DNA of 56,491 nt. It comes from SFTJ01 sp051871555 (GTDB taxonomy: Bacteria; Bacteroidota; Bacteroidia; Bacteroidales; Muribaculaceae). Under the pieces are notes generated by a model. That model saw nothing but the letters and a program-made list of their open reading frames with translations, made no database searches and was not told the origin of the DNA. A program made the translations under genes and the position numbers. Positions 24,763-34,300 of this stretch are shown in pieces. The stretch lies in NCBI GenBank assembly GCA_051871555.1, contig JBJECZ010000190.1, positions 1-56,491 on the forward strand, given 5' to 3'. Every line of letters begins with the position of its first letter. The stretch's first letter is position 1.

Positions 24763-26193
24763 ATGAAAATCAAGAAAAGATGGTTTGTGCTGTTTTGCCT
24801 CACGGCAATATTCAGCATATTAGGACTCTTCACAAAAGGCGACGCCGGCGACTTCAACCTGTCGGAGCGACTGTCGGCAGCCGATTATGCCAACATTGCC
24901 TGGATGATTACGGCAACAATCTTCGTGCTTATGATGACGCCCGGATTGGCATTCTTCTACGGAGGTATGGTGAGGGCAAAGAATGTGATAAGCACCATGC
25001 TGCAAAGCTTCATCGTGATGGGCGTGGTGAGCGTAGTGTGGGTAGTGTTTGGATTCTCGTTGGCATTTGGCGACGACATCGGAGGAGTGATTGGCAATCC
25101 GCTGCAATTCTTTATGATGAACAACGTGGGGTGCGCCAATATGGTTGGCGCCGACGGTAGTCAGATTGGATTAGCCACCGGCACCATACCCCTTGCACTG
25201 TTTGCCCTGTTCCAGATGAAGTTTGCCATCATCACGCCATCGCTCATCACCGGCTCGTTTGCCGAGCGCGTGAAATTCTCGGGATATGTGATATTCATGA
25301 TATTGTGGGTGATATTTGTATATTGTCCGCTGGCACACTGGACATGGCATCCCGAAGGCTTCCTCGGACGCATGCATGTGCACGACTTTGCCGGAGGCAT
25401 TGTGGTGCATGCAGCCAGCGGTGTAGCCGCCTTGGCAGGCGCCATCTTCCTGGGTCCGCGCAAGAGCGACGAAGGCAAAGCCGCCAACATACCGTTTGTG
25501 CTGTTGGGTGCGGCGCTGCTGTGGCTGGGCTGGTTCGGCTTTAATGGCGGCAGTTCGCTGGCAGCCGACGGCATAGCCATCACGGCATTCCTCAACACCA
25601 ACACCGCTGCCGCCACCGCCATGGTGTCGTGGATTTTCTTCGACTGTGTGCTCGGACGCCGTCCGTCGGCAATGGGCGCCGCCGTGGCTGCCGTGGTGGG
25701 GCTGGTTGCCATCACACCGTGCGCCGGGTGGGTGAGCGTGGGCGAAAGCATGTTCATTGCATTTGTCATCACCCTAATATGCAACTTTGCCGTGACATTC
25801 AAGGCTAAGACGCACTTGTTCGACGATGCCCTCGACGTGTTTCCCACTCACGGCGTAGGCGGAATTGTGGGAAGCATCTTCACCGGCGTGTTTGCCTACA
25901 GCTATTTCTTCCCCGATGCCCAGACTGCCGAAATATCACACATGCAGTTTTTCCTCAACCACCTGGTGGCTGTGCTGATTGTGTGCACCTATACCTTTGC
26001 AGTGTCGTTTGCCCTGTATTGGCTCACCAGCAAGATGGTTAGGCTGCGTGTGTCGGAAAAGAGCGAGCGCATTGGGCTCGACAAATCGCAGCACAGCGAG
26101 GAATATGGCATCGATGCCCTCGGCGACCACACCGAACTCGACGAGGAGGTGCCCACAAAGCAAGAATGGATACAAAACATGGGCGAAAACTAA
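24763..26193 (+). CDS. amt: Ammonium transporter (Amt family)
   Basis: The 476-residue inner-membrane protein has a signal-like first helix and about 11 further helices. Amt marks: PGLAFFYGGMVRAKNV (60-75), TGSFAERVKFSG (163-174), the signature DFAGGIVVHAASG (208-220, pore His216), GGSSLAADG, and the second pore histidine in FPTHGVGGIVGSIFTG. The C-terminal tail (about 430-476) is acidic and longer than in minimal Amt proteins. It conducts ammonium into the cell for nitrogen assimilation. No GlnK/PII gene is adjacent. It is transcribed alone, with a structured leader and a strong terminator. Confidence 0.95.
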   Translation: MKIKKRWFVLFCLTAIFSILGLFTKGDAGDFNLSERLSAADYANIAWMITATIFVLMMTPGLAFFYGGMVRAKNVISTMLQSFIVMGVVSVVWVVFGFSLAFGDDIGGVIGNPLQFFMMNNVGCANMVGADGSQIGLATGTIPLALFALFQMKFAIITPSLITGSFAERVKFSGYVIFMILWVIFVYCPLAHWTWHPEGFLGRMHVHDFAGGIVVHAASGVAALAGAIFLGPRKSDEGKAANIPFVLLGAALLWLGWFGFNGGSSLAADGIAITAFLNTNTAAATAMVSWIFFDCVLGRRPSAMGAAVAAVVGLVAITPCAGWVSVGESMFIAFVITLICNFAVTFKAKTHLFDDALDVFPTHGVGGIVGSIFTGVFAYSYFFPDAQTAEISHMQFFLNHLVAVLIVCTYTFAVSFALYWLTSKMVRLRVSEKSERIGLDKSQHSEEYGIDALGDHTELDEEVPTKQEWIQNMGEN

Positions 26194-26274
26194 ATTTTAC
26201 ATACGAATTATTACAGAACCAACATATATATTCTGTTTTAATTAGCCCTTAGGCAAAAGGTAGCATAACTCGGA

Positions 26275-26309
26275 GGTGTGGCACAGCGAATGTGCCGCAC
26301 CTTGTTTTA
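26275..26309 (+). terminator. Terminator of amt
   Basis: GGTGTGGCACA (26275-26285), loop GCGAA, TGTGCCGCACC (26291-26301), then TTGTTTTATT. Confidence 0.85.
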
Positions 26310-26378
26310 TTATTCGCCAAGCACCGAACAATCTACAATAAGTATTTGCCCGATGCACAGGGCAACACGCTGTGTATC

Positions 26379-26470
26379 TTATTGTAAACTATACATTAAA
26401 CCATTGCAAGCCAGCAGCATCGTTATTGTTTAATACACAATAACACCCGATATTGTACGCATAACAATAT
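26379..26470. promoter_or_regulatory. Three similar palindromes, probable operators of the xylose regulator
   Basis: TTATTGT-N7-ACATTAA (26379-26399, imperfect), GTTATTGT-N7-ACAATAAC (26422-26444, perfect) and ATATTGT-N7-ACAATAT (26450-26470, perfect) share the form TATTGT-N7-ACAATA. Centres are 44 and 27 bp apart. They lie 80-160 bp upstream of the NUDIX regulator gene that heads the xylose operon. No other copy was noticed between the operon genes. Confidence 0.65.
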
Positions 26471-26519
26471 GCAATCGGTCTGAAAATTAAGCATTTAAGC
26501 GATAAAAAATTTTTATGAT

Positions 26520-26555
26520 TTTGTGATTATTTTCAAAAAAAATGATATATATTTG
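26520..26555 (+). promoter_or_regulatory. Promoter of the xylose operon; decides the regulator start
   Basis: TTTG (26520-26523) and TATATTTG (26548-26555), 24-bp gap. The ATG at 26542 lies within this promoter, so ATG 26581 is used. Confidence 0.5.
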
Positions 26556-26580
26556 CAAAAACATAAACCAAACTCCAAGC

Positions 26581-27312
26581 ATGAAAACAGAGCAAAATGT
26601 ACGTTTAGCCAACCATCATATTTCGGTGGACTGTGTAGTGGTTGGTTTTGACGGCGAACAATTGAAGGTGCTGCTACTGAAACGCACCATTAACGAAGAC
26701 GGACAGGAATATCACGACATGAAGCTGCCGGGAAGCCTCATCTACGAAGACGAAGACCTCGACGCAGCAGCACAGCGCGTGTTGTTGGAACAAGCAGGCA
26801 TACGCCGCATGCCGCTGGTGCAATTCAAGGCTTTTGGTTCGCGCGACCGCACCAAGAACGTGAAAGATGTGAAATGGCTTGAACGCGCCATCAAGATGAA
26901 AGTGGAACGCATTGTCACCATTGCCTACCTGTCGTTGGTGAAAATCTCGGCAAGCAACACCACCTTTAAGGCTGCCGGCAACGAGCTTTGCTGGATGCCC
27001 GTAGATGCACAAATCGAACTTGCTTTCGACCACAACATCATTGTAAACGAAGCGCTCAAGCAAATACGCCATTTTGTTGACAACGACCCCATATATCTTT
27101 TCCACCTGCTACCTCACCGCTTCACGGCGCTGCAACTGCGCACGCTGTTTGAACGCATCTACGGCAAGCAGCTTGACGTGCGCAATTTCCAGAAAAAGCT
27201 AAAGCAAATGAATTATGTGGTGCCGCTCGACGAATACGAGAAAAACGTGGCTCACCGCGCTGCCCGCTACTATCGCTTCGACAAAGTGGCTTACAACAAA
27301 ATGCGCCGATAA
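26581..27312 (+). CDS. xylR: NUDIX-domain transcriptional regulator of the NrtR/AraR type, probable xylose repressor
   Basis: The 243-residue protein starts at MKTEQNVRL. Residues about 10-150 form a NUDIX fold (VDCVVVGFDGEQLKVLLLKR), but the NUDIX box is degenerate: after LPGSLIYEDEDL the expected REUxEE reads QRVLLEQ, so hydrolysis is unlikely and the domain is probably a ligand sensor. Residues about 170-243 are the winged helix of NrtR-like regulators (RFTALQLRTLFERIYGKQLD). In Bacteroides a gene of this type precedes xylose isomerase, xylulokinase and transporter genes, and AraR is a related arabinose regulator. The order here is the same, and three palindromes lie upstream. Confidence 0.85.
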   Translation: MKTEQNVRLANHHISVDCVVVGFDGEQLKVLLLKRTINEDGQEYHDMKLPGSLIYEDEDLDAAAQRVLLEQAGIRRMPLVQFKAFGSRDRTKNVKDVKWLERAIKMKVERIVTIAYLSLVKISASNTTFKAAGNELCWMPVDAQIELAFDHNIIVNEALKQIRHFVDNDPIYLFHLLPHRFTALQLRTLFERIYGKQLDVRNFQKKLKQMNYVVPLDEYEKNVAHRAARYYRFDKVAYNKMRR

Positions 27313-27393
27313 CACCCTGCTCATAACACCAAAATAATTATTTCGTTGAACATAAACTTAAAAAATATAATACTTAAAAACTTATAGCTAACT

Positions 27394-28881
27394 ATGTATC
27401 TATTAGGTTACGACATAGGCAGTTCGTCGGTGAAAGCCAGCTTAGTGGAGGCTGCCACCGGCACCTGCGTAGATTCAACTTTCTATCCCAAAAGTGAAGC
27501 ACCCATAACAGCCGTTCGTGCCGGATGGGCTGAACAAGACCCCGAAAGCTGGTGGAAATATCTCAAGCTTGCCACCGCCGACATCATGGCAGCCTCGCAC
27601 GTGGCAGCCGCCGACATCAAAGCCATTGGCATCTCCTATCAGATGCACGGCTTGGTATGCGTCGACAAGCACCAGCAGGTGGTGCGCCCGTCAATCATCT
27701 GGTGCGACTCGCGCGCCGTGCCCTACGGCGAAAAGGCGTTCCGCCAACTCGGCGAAGAGCGCTGCCTGCAGCACCTTCTCAACTCGCCCGGCAACTTCAC
27801 TGCCATGAAACTGGCGTGGGTGAAGGAAAACGAACCTGAAACCTACAGCCGAATCGACAAAATCATGCTACCGGGCGACTACATAGCCATGCGCCTGAGC
27901 GGCGACATCTGCACCACAGTGTCGGGCTTGTCGGAGGGCATCATGTGGGATTTCAAAGAGAACCGCCTGGCGCAATTCCTGCTCGACTTCTACGGCATCG
28001 ACAGCAACTTGATTGCCGACGTTAAGCCCACATTTGCCGTGCAAGGCACCGTGAGCCGCGCTGCCGCTGCCGAACTGGGGCTTTGCGAAGGCACTCCCAT
28101 CACCTATCGCGCCGGCGACCAGCCAAACAATGCGCTCTCGCTAAACGTGTTCAACCCGGGCGAGATTGCCTCGACTGCCGGAACATCGGGCGTGGTGTAC
28201 GGCGTGAACGGAACCGTCGACTACGACCCCAAAAGCCGCGTAAACACTTTTGCCCACGTCAACCACACAGCCGAAAATCCGCGCACCGGCGTGCTGCTGT
28301 GCATCAACGGCACCGGCATACTCAACTCGTGGATTAAGCGTAACTTCGTGGCTCAAGGCACTTCATACGAGCAAGTGAACGAAATGGCTGCCCTCGCCCC
28401 TGTGGGATGCAACGGCATCAGCGTGCTGCCGTTTGGCAACGGCGCCGAACGTGTGCTCGAAAACAAAGAGGTGGGATGCTCGATTCACGGCATAAACTTC
28501 AACAACCACAACGTGAACAACGTGCTGCGTGCAGCACAAGAGGGCATCGTGTTCTCGTTTAAATACGGCATCGAGGTGATGGAACAAATGGGCATGACAG
28601 TGAAGAAGATTCACGCCGGGCGCGCCAACATGTTCCTCAGCCCAATATTCCGCAACACGCTTGCCGGCGTTACGGGTGCCGACATCGAACTGTTCGACAC
28701 CGACGGCTCGGTGGGTGCCGCAAAAGGCGCAGGAATTGGAGCCGGAATCTACAACTCGCCTGCCGAAGCATTCGCCTCGCTCGAGCGATTGGCTGTGATT
28801 CACCCCGACGATGCTCAAGCCGACGCCTACGCCGAGGCTTACGCCCGCTGGAAATCGCTCCTCGAAAAAGAAATTAAATAA
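27394..28881 (+). CDS. xylB: Xylulokinase
   Basis: The 495-residue FGGY-family kinase phosphorylates D-xylulose to xylulose 5-phosphate. The N-terminal phosphate loop DIGSSSVKASL (6-16), the substrate-side QMHGLVCVD and IIWCDSRA, the NYI-like KIMLPGDYIAMRLSG, and the second-domain motifs AGTSGVVYGV and GAGIGAGIYNS are present. Length is normal for XylB. It starts 81 bp after the regulator gene and 59 bp before xylA, with no terminator in between. Confidence 0.95.
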   Translation: MYLLGYDIGSSSVKASLVEAATGTCVDSTFYPKSEAPITAVRAGWAEQDPESWWKYLKLATADIMAASHVAAADIKAIGISYQMHGLVCVDKHQQVVRPSIIWCDSRAVPYGEKAFRQLGEERCLQHLLNSPGNFTAMKLAWVKENEPETYSRIDKIMLPGDYIAMRLSGDICTTVSGLSEGIMWDFKENRLAQFLLDFYGIDSNLIADVKPTFAVQGTVSRAAAAELGLCEGTPITYRAGDQPNNALSLNVFNPGEIASTAGTSGVVYGVNGTVDYDPKSRVNTFAHVNHTAENPRTGVLLCINGTGILNSWIKRNFVAQGTSYEQVNEMAALAPVGCNGISVLPFGNGAERVLENKEVGCSIHGINFNNHNVNNVLRAAQEGIVFSFKYGIEVMEQMGMTVKKIHAGRANMFLSPIFRNTLAGVTGADIELFDTDGSVGAAKGAGIGAGIYNSPAEAFASLERLAVIHPDDAQADAYAEAYARWKSLLEKEIK

Positions 28882-28940
28882 CAAAATAATAAACCCGTTT
28901 GCCGCACAAGGCAAACACAAAAGCATTTTAAAACACAAAT

Positions 28941-30257
28941 ATGGCAACAAAAGAGTACTTTCCTGAAATAGGAAAAATCAAGTTCGAAGGCAAAGATTCG
29001 AAAAACCCGATGGCATTCCACTACTACGATGCCGAAAAAGTCATTATGGGCAAACCAATGAAAGAATGGCTGCGCTTTGCAATGGCATGGTGGCACACCC
29101 TGTGCGCCGACGGCGGCGACCAATTCGGCGGTGGCACCAAGACATTCCCATGGAACGAAGGCGAAGACGCCGTTACTCGCGCCAAGCACAAGGCTGACGC
29201 CGGTTTCGAAATCATGAGCAAGCTCGGAATCCCATATTTCTGCTTCCACGATGTTGACCTGGTGTCGGAAGGCAGCTCGGTTGAAGAATACGAGGCAAAC
29301 CTCAAAGCCATCGTGGCTTACCTCAAGGAAAAGATGAACGAAACAGGCATCAAGCTGCTGTGGTCAACCGCCAACGTGTTTGGTCACAAGCGCTATATGA
29401 ACGGCGCATCAACCAACCCCGACTTCGACGTTGTGGCTCGCGCCATCGTTCAAATAAAGAACGCCATTGATGCCGGCATTGAACTCGGCGCCGAAAACTA
29501 TGTGTTCTGGGGCGGACGCGAAGGCTACATGAGCCTGCTCAACACCGACCAACGCCGCGAAAAAGAGCACATGGCAACCATGCTGCGCATGGCTCGCGAC
29601 TATGCTCGCGCTAAGGGCTTCAAAGGCACCTTCCTCATCGAACCAAAACCAATGGAACCATCAAAGCATCAATATGACGTCGACACCGAAACCGTTATCG
29701 GATTCCTCAAGGCTCACGGACTCGACAAGGACTTCAAGGTGAACATCGAAGTGAACCACGCAACCCTCGCCGGACACACCTTCGAGCACGAATTAGCTGT
29801 TGCCGTCGACAACGGCATGCTCGGCTCAATCGACGCTAACCGCGGCGACATGCAAAACGGCTGGGACACCGACCAATTCCCTATCGACCAATTCGAACTC
29901 GTGCAAGCTTGGATGCAAATCATCCGCAACGGCGGTCTGGGAACCGGCGGCACAAACTTCGATGCCAAAACTCGTCGCAACTCAACCGACCTCGACGACA
30001 TCTTCCTGGCTCACATCAGCGGTATGGATGCTATGGCTCGCGCCCTTGAAAATGCTGCTCGCCTGCTCGAAGAATCGCCTTACAAGAAGATGTTTGCCGA
30101 ACGCTACGCTTCGTTCGACAGCGGTTTGGGCAAGAAGTTTGAAGAAGGCAATATGACCCTCGAAGAAGCCTACGAATACGGCAAGACTGTTGGCGAACCT
30201 AAGCTCACAAGCGGCAAGCAAGAGCTTTACGAAGCAATCGTGGCAATGTATTGCTAA
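28941..30257 (+). CDS. xylA: Xylose isomerase
   Basis: The 438-residue cytosolic TIM-barrel enzyme converts D-xylose to D-xylulose with two divalent metals. Visible are FHDVDLVSEG (His103 and Asp106, the proton relay pair), WGGREGY, IEPKPMEPSKHQYD with metal ligands, and NIEVNHATLAGH. The length matches class II xylose isomerases of Bacteroidetes, which are known to function when moved to yeast. It lies between xylB and the symporter gene. Codon use is enriched in frequent codons, in keeping with high expression. Confidence 0.97.
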   Translation: MATKEYFPEIGKIKFEGKDSKNPMAFHYYDAEKVIMGKPMKEWLRFAMAWWHTLCADGGDQFGGGTKTFPWNEGEDAVTRAKHKADAGFEIMSKLGIPYFCFHDVDLVSEGSSVEEYEANLKAIVAYLKEKMNETGIKLLWSTANVFGHKRYMNGASTNPDFDVVARAIVQIKNAIDAGIELGAENYVFWGGREGYMSLLNTDQRREKEHMATMLRMARDYARAKGFKGTFLIEPKPMEPSKHQYDVDTETVIGFLKAHGLDKDFKVNIEVNHATLAGHTFEHELAVAVDNGMLGSIDANRGDMQNGWDTDQFPIDQFELVQAWMQIIRNGGLGTGGTNFDAKTRRNSTDLDDIFLAHISGMDAMARALENAARLLEESPYKKMFAERYASFDSGLGKKFEEGNMTLEEAYEYGKTVGEPKLTSGKQELYEAIVAMYC

Positions 30258-30296
30258 TAAGCCATCGTTTGTCAGTGAAACCATAAAAACACTTTT

Positions 30297-31736
30297 GTGA
30301 CTATGAATTATTCAGAAAAAGGCAGTAAACTATATCTGTTCTCGATAGTGCTGGTGGCTGTGATTGGCGGCTTGCTGTTCGGTTACGACACCGCCGTGAT
30401 TTCGGGCGCCGAAGGCGGTCTGCAAAGCTTCTTTGAGGGAGCCACCGACTTCGACTATACCGACGTTCTACACGGCCTCACCTCGTCGAGTGCCCTTATC
30501 GGATGCATCATAGGCAGCGCACTGTCGGGCCTGTTTGCCAACAGGCTCGGCCGTAAGCGCGCCCTGGCTTGCGCCGGCGTGATGTTCTTCCTCTCAGCTC
30601 TCGGCTCCTACCGTCCCGAATTTTTGTTCTTCGACTACGGCACGTCTTCAAAAAGCCTGCTGGTGGCATTCAACCTCTACCGCATTCTGGGCGGCGTGGG
30701 CGTGGGTTTGGCTTCTGCCATCTGCCCGATGTACATCGCCGAAGTGGCACCGAGCAACATGCGCGGCACCCTGGTGTCGTGGAACCAATTCGCAATTATC
30801 TTCGGTCAGTTGGTGGTTTACTTCGTTAGCTACCTCATCGTGCAATGGGCAAAGGCCACAAGCCCCGACTTTGCAGCATGGACTGTTTCCACAGGCTGGC
30901 GATTGATGTTTGTCAGTGAAGCCGTTCCTGCCGGACTCTTCACAGTGCTCATCTTGCTTGTGCCTGAAACACCACGCTATTTGGCCCTCAGCGGCAACGA
31001 CGACAAGGCACTGTATGTGCTTAGCAAAATCAACGGCTTGGCTAAGGCAAAGGAAATCCTCAACGACATCAAGAATACCGTGGAAGTGAAAACCGAACGT
31101 CTGTTCACCTACGGCTGGCTGGTGATTTTCATCGGCTGCATGCTGTCGGTATTCCAACAGATTGTTGGCATCAACGCCGTGCTCTATTATGCACCGCGCA
31201 TATTCGACTCGGTGGGTGCCGGCGACTCGATGCAGCAAACCGTGATTATGGGTGTGGTGAATATCACATTCACCCTGGTGGCTGTGTTCACCGTTGAACG
31301 CTTAGGACGCAAACCGCTGCTCATCACCGGTTCGCTGGGTATGGCGCTTGGCGCACTCTGCTTTGCAGCTTGCAACGCCTTCAACCTGCCACCTATGATG
31401 CAGGTGGTCAGCATCATGGTTTATTCGGCTTCGTTCATGTTCTCGTGGGGACCAATCTGCTGGGTGCTCATCTCCGAGATTTTCCCAAACACCATTCGTG
31501 GTGCTGCAGTGGCTATCGCAGTGGCTTTCCAATGGATATTCAACTTCATTGTGAGCGCCTCGTTCGTGCCAATGTATAACATGGAAATCACCCCGGGCGA
31601 CGGCTTTGGGCACACATTCGCCTATGCCCTCTACGGCGTGATTGGCATCATTGCAGCCATCTTTGTTTGGCGTCTCGTGCCCGAAACCAAAGGCAAAACG
31701 CTCGAAGAAATGAACAAGCTTTGGAACAAGAAATAA
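30297..31736 (+). CDS. xylE: D-xylose:H+ symporter (MFS sugar porter)
   Basis: The 479-residue protein has 12 membrane helices. Sugar-porter marks: GGLLFGYDTAVISGAEG (20-36), NRLGRKRAL after helix 2, the mid-loop VPETPRYL, QQIVGINAVLYYAP in helix 7, and VPETKGKTLEEM near the C-terminus. The first loop carries an insertion (SYRPEFLFFDYGTSSKS), also seen in Bacteroides homologues. Given the operon, xylose is the likely substrate, although arabinose or glucose cannot be excluded by sequence. It is the last gene of the xyl operon and is followed by a strong terminator. Confidence 0.92.
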   Translation: MTMNYSEKGSKLYLFSIVLVAVIGGLLFGYDTAVISGAEGGLQSFFEGATDFDYTDVLHGLTSSSALIGCIIGSALSGLFANRLGRKRALACAGVMFFLSALGSYRPEFLFFDYGTSSKSLLVAFNLYRILGGVGVGLASAICPMYIAEVAPSNMRGTLVSWNQFAIIFGQLVVYFVSYLIVQWAKATSPDFAAWTVSTGWRLMFVSEAVPAGLFTVLILLVPETPRYLALSGNDDKALYVLSKINGLAKAKEILNDIKNTVEVKTERLFTYGWLVIFIGCMLSVFQQIVGINAVLYYAPRIFDSVGAGDSMQQTVIMGVVNITFTLVAVFTVERLGRKPLLITGSLGMALGALCFAACNAFNLPPMMQVVSIMVYSASFMFSWGPICWVLISEIFPNTIRGAAVAIAVAFQWIFNFIVSASFVPMYNMEITPGDGFGHTFAYALYGVIGIIAAIFVWRLVPETKGKTLEEMNKLWNKK

Positions 31737-31783
31737 AAGCCTGAATCATAACCAAACTATTACACAATAATACGTTAGACCCT

Positions 31784-31818
31784 GAGCCGCGTTTGCCCAC
31801 AGCATTCGCGGCTCTTTT
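31784..31818 (+). terminator. Terminator of the xylose operon
   Basis: GAGCCGCG (31784-31791) pairs with CGCGGCTC (31807-31814), then TTTT. Confidence 0.85.
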
Positions 31819-31925
31819 CATGCCCCCTTGCCGCTATAAGGTTATCATGGTTGCCAAGGGCTGCCGAGCCTGCAACCGCTATATCCTATCGCTGAAATCG
31901 CCGATTGCGCAGGAAATCATATAAA

Positions 31926-31952
31926 AAAGGTGCGTCACGATGACACACCTTT
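31926..31952 (-). terminator. Terminator of the pdxJ-exbB-exbD-tonB unit
   Basis: AAAGGTGCGTCA (31926-31937) pairs with TGACACACCTTT (31941-31952), one mismatch. On the minus strand it ends in a run of T. Confidence 0.8.
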
Positions 31953-31998
31953 GTTTACCATAGCCCTGTAGAGGGATTTTGTATGCGTTAGTATTTTT

Positions 31999-32814
31999 TT
32001 ATTCGAAGCGGTAGGTGATTGTGCCCACGGCGTCGGTGGTGGTGTTTTTAGGCACCGAGAAGCTCGATTGTCGTGCGGCAGCAATGCAACTGTTGCGTGC
32101 GGCTTGGTTGCCGGCTGCAGCGCCGGTTCCGCTGGCATACGACGCCGACACCACGTTGCCGCGTGCGTTCACCTTCACTTGTATGGTGATTGTGCCTTCG
32201 AGGCTGCTCGACGGACGGCTCCAGCTTTCGAGCGTATAACCGCCCAAGCCGCCGATGCCCGGTTTGCCGGTGAGGGCACCCGACGAGCTGTTGCCGTTAG
32301 GCGAGCCGGCTTTTCCGCTGCCTGTTGAGCCCGAAGTGCCAAACTTCACGCGATTAGAAATCTTTTTGCGTTCAGCCTCTTGCTGAGCCTTGAGTTTATC
32401 TTGTTCGGCTTGCTCGCTCTTGGTGGCACCCTTGGGTTTCTCCTTGGGCTTTTCTTCTTCTTTTTTCACCTTCATGGGCGATTCAGCCTTTTGCGTAACC
32501 ACCTGCTTGGGTAGCTCCTGCGCTTCGCCGGCATCCTTGAGTTCGTTGCCCGGCAACTTAGGTTCGTCGGCAGTTTCCGTTGCCTCGGCAGGCGACGATG
32601 GCTGCATCTCGTCGGCAGCCGGCTGCTCCACATTGCCCAGTTGCACAAATTCGCCGCCGAACATGATTTCCTCCTGCGGTTTTTGCTCGGCAAGGTTTAA
32701 GTCGTCGGGCGGCCACTTATAGTGTAAGGCAGTGAACACAAGAATAAGCAGCGCCACTATGTGCACGGCAAGCGTTGCTATCAAGGCTATTATTTTATTC
32801 TTGTTGAGAGTCAT
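31999..32814 (-). CDS. TonB/TolA-like energy-transducing protein
   Basis: The 271-residue protein has one N-terminal membrane helix (about 9-29) after a short basic start, then a long periplasmic linker. The linker is acidic at first and then Lys/Glu/Gln-rich (about 115-155, including KVKKEEEKPKEKPK), and is followed by a Gly/Ser-rich hinge. The C-terminal 85 residues (from GGYTLESWSRPSSS) form a TonB-like domain with TITIQVKVNARGNVVSASY and a final TDAVGTITYRFE strand. Following exbB and exbD genes, it should pass proton-motive energy to the outer membrane. The K/E-rich linker recalls TolA, so a TonB or Tol role is not decided. Confidence 0.85.
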   Translation of the reverse strand: MTLNKNKIIALIATLAVHIVALLILVFTALHYKWPPDDLNLAEQKPQEEIMFGGEFVQLGNVEQPAADEMQPSSPAEATETADEPKLPGNELKDAGEAQELPKQVVTQKAESPMKVKKEEEKPKEKPKGATKSEQAEQDKLKAQQEAERKKISNRVKFGTSGSTGSGKAGSPNGNSSSGALTGKPGIGGLGGYTLESWSRPSSSLEGTITIQVKVNARGNVVSASYASGTGAAAGNQAARNSCIAAARQSSFSVPKNTTTDAVGTITYRFE

Positions 32815-32876
32815 TTAATGAACTTGCTTGTTATGAAAACTACGTTAAAAATATAACTTTCTTGCTGCGAGCCTCG

Positions 32877-33341
32877 TTATTGCAGCGCCTCTTCGGCAGC
32901 AGCCTCATCAGACTCGGGAGCAGCATAGGTCGACGATGCCGGTTTGGTGGCAAGCACAATCTTCAGTCCGCAACGCGAACCTTTGTCGAGAATGTCCACA
33001 ATCTTGCCGTAAGGCACCTCCTCGTCGGCATAGAGCGCCACAAACTTTTCGGGGCTGTTTTGCTGCACGAGTTTCAAGAAGCCCATCAGCTGGTCGGCAG
33101 GAAGCGGTTTAGGCTCGCTCTCGTCAACCGATGCATATATGTTGTATTCCTTGTCGATGAAAACTCGTGTACCGGGCTTGATAGCCGATTGTTCGCTGCT
33201 TTGCGGCAGGTTCACCTCGAGCGCCGACGGAAACACGAATGTGCTTGTAACCATAAAGAAGATGAGAAGCAGGAAAATAACGTCGGTCATCGACGCCATG
33301 CTGAACATCGACATCATCTCATGTTGTCTTTTTAATGCCAT
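32877..33341 (-). CDS. exbD: ExbD/TolR family protein
   Basis: The 154-residue protein has one N-terminal membrane helix (about 20-39) with the conserved proton-path Asp20 in SMTDVIFLLLIFFMV. The periplasmic domain of about 110 residues contains FIDKEYNIYASVDE and KIVDILDKGSRCGLKIVLAT, the usual ExbD/TolR pattern. The C-terminus is extended by an Ala/Glu-rich tail. With ExbB it forms the proton-driven motor of TonB systems. It lies between exbB and the TonB-like gene. Confidence 0.92.
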   Translation of the reverse strand: MALKRQHEMMSMFSMASMTDVIFLLLIFFMVTSTFVFPSALEVNLPQSSEQSAIKPGTRVFIDKEYNIYASVDESEPKPLPADQLMGFLKLVQQNSPEKFVALYADEEVPYGKIVDILDKGSRCGLKIVLATKPASSTYAAPESDEAAAEEALQ

Positions 33342-33458
33342 CGCTTGTTTGTATTATTGTGATTCGTTTCGAAATACCGTTATATTGATAACCCTTTAGC
33401 CGCACCGAGCTGCGTGCCTACAAGCAGCAGGCAGCACATCGGCGAGCCTAAGGCGCGA

Positions 33459-34199
33459 TTATTTTGCAGGCTCGTTGAGGAGGTCCATAAATTCCATGGT
33501 CTTAGCCTCAAGCTGGTTCATCACCTTGTTGACACGCGACACCAGGAAGTTATAGGCAAACAGCGCAATGATGCCCACAATCAAACCAGCCACGGTGGTT
33601 ACGAGAGCCTCGTAGATGCCGCTGGCAAGAATGGTTACGTTGGCGTTGCTGCCGGCACTTGCCAAGGCAAAGAACGCCTGCACCATACCGGTGACTGTGC
33701 CCAAGAAGCCAATCATCGGGGCACCCGAGGCTGTGGTAGCCAGCCAAGTGAAGCCCTTTTCGAGCGCCGACACCTCGAGGTTGCCGGTATTTTCGATTGC
33801 CACAAGCACGTCGTTCATCGGGCGGCCAATGCGGCTAATGCCCTTGAGGATAAGGCGGGCGTATGGAGTGTCGGTTTTCTTGCACAGGTTGATGGCGCTT
33901 TCAATTTCGCCGTCGTGAATATAGTCCTTGATGCGCTTCATAAACGAGTCGTCGCGTTTAGCCGCCGAGCGCAAAGCAATAAAGCGTTCGATGAAGATGT
34001 AGATGCTCACCACCGAGAGAATGAGCAATGGAATCATAATCCAACCGCCCTTGAGGCAGAGGTCCCAAACCGACAGCTTTTCTTCGATTACGGGAGCGGC
34101 TGCCGAGCCAACGGCAGCAACGGTGTCGGTAACAGCAGTGAAGGCAGAGTCAACGGCGCCATTCATGCCAGATTCTTGTATCAGTCCTAAAATTGTCAT
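33459..34199 (-). CDS. exbB: MotA/TolQ/ExbB proton channel family protein
   Basis: The 246-residue inner-membrane protein has a hydrophobic segment near 45-70 (GGWIMIPLLILSVVSIYIFIE) and two late helices in the TolQ/ExbB core, which reads LATTASGAPMIGFLGTVTGM and VTTVAGLIVGIIALFAYN. The N-terminal 35 residues are Ala/Val-rich and periplasmic. It starts a three-gene exbB-exbD-tonB set, about 100 bp after pdxJ, and could share that transcript because no clear promoter box is seen in the gap. Confidence 0.93.
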   Translation of the reverse strand: MTILGLIQESGMNGAVDSAFTAVTDTVAAVGSAAAPVIEEKLSVWDLCLKGGWIMIPLLILSVVSIYIFIERFIALRSAAKRDDSFMKRIKDYIHDGEIESAINLCKKTDTPYARLILKGISRIGRPMNDVLVAIENTGNLEVSALEKGFTWLATTASGAPMIGFLGTVTGMVQAFFALASAGSNANVTILASGIYEALVTTVAGLIVGIIALFAYNFLVSRVNKVMNQLEAKTMEFMDLLNEPAK

Positions 34200-34300
34200 A
34201 GTAGTTTGATAGTGAAAAATAATACGTTTGGTGATAATTTATGTGGTTTTATCAATCGATTCTCTTGTTTTGCCGCGAAAAGTCGTCGTGCCCCGGGCTA

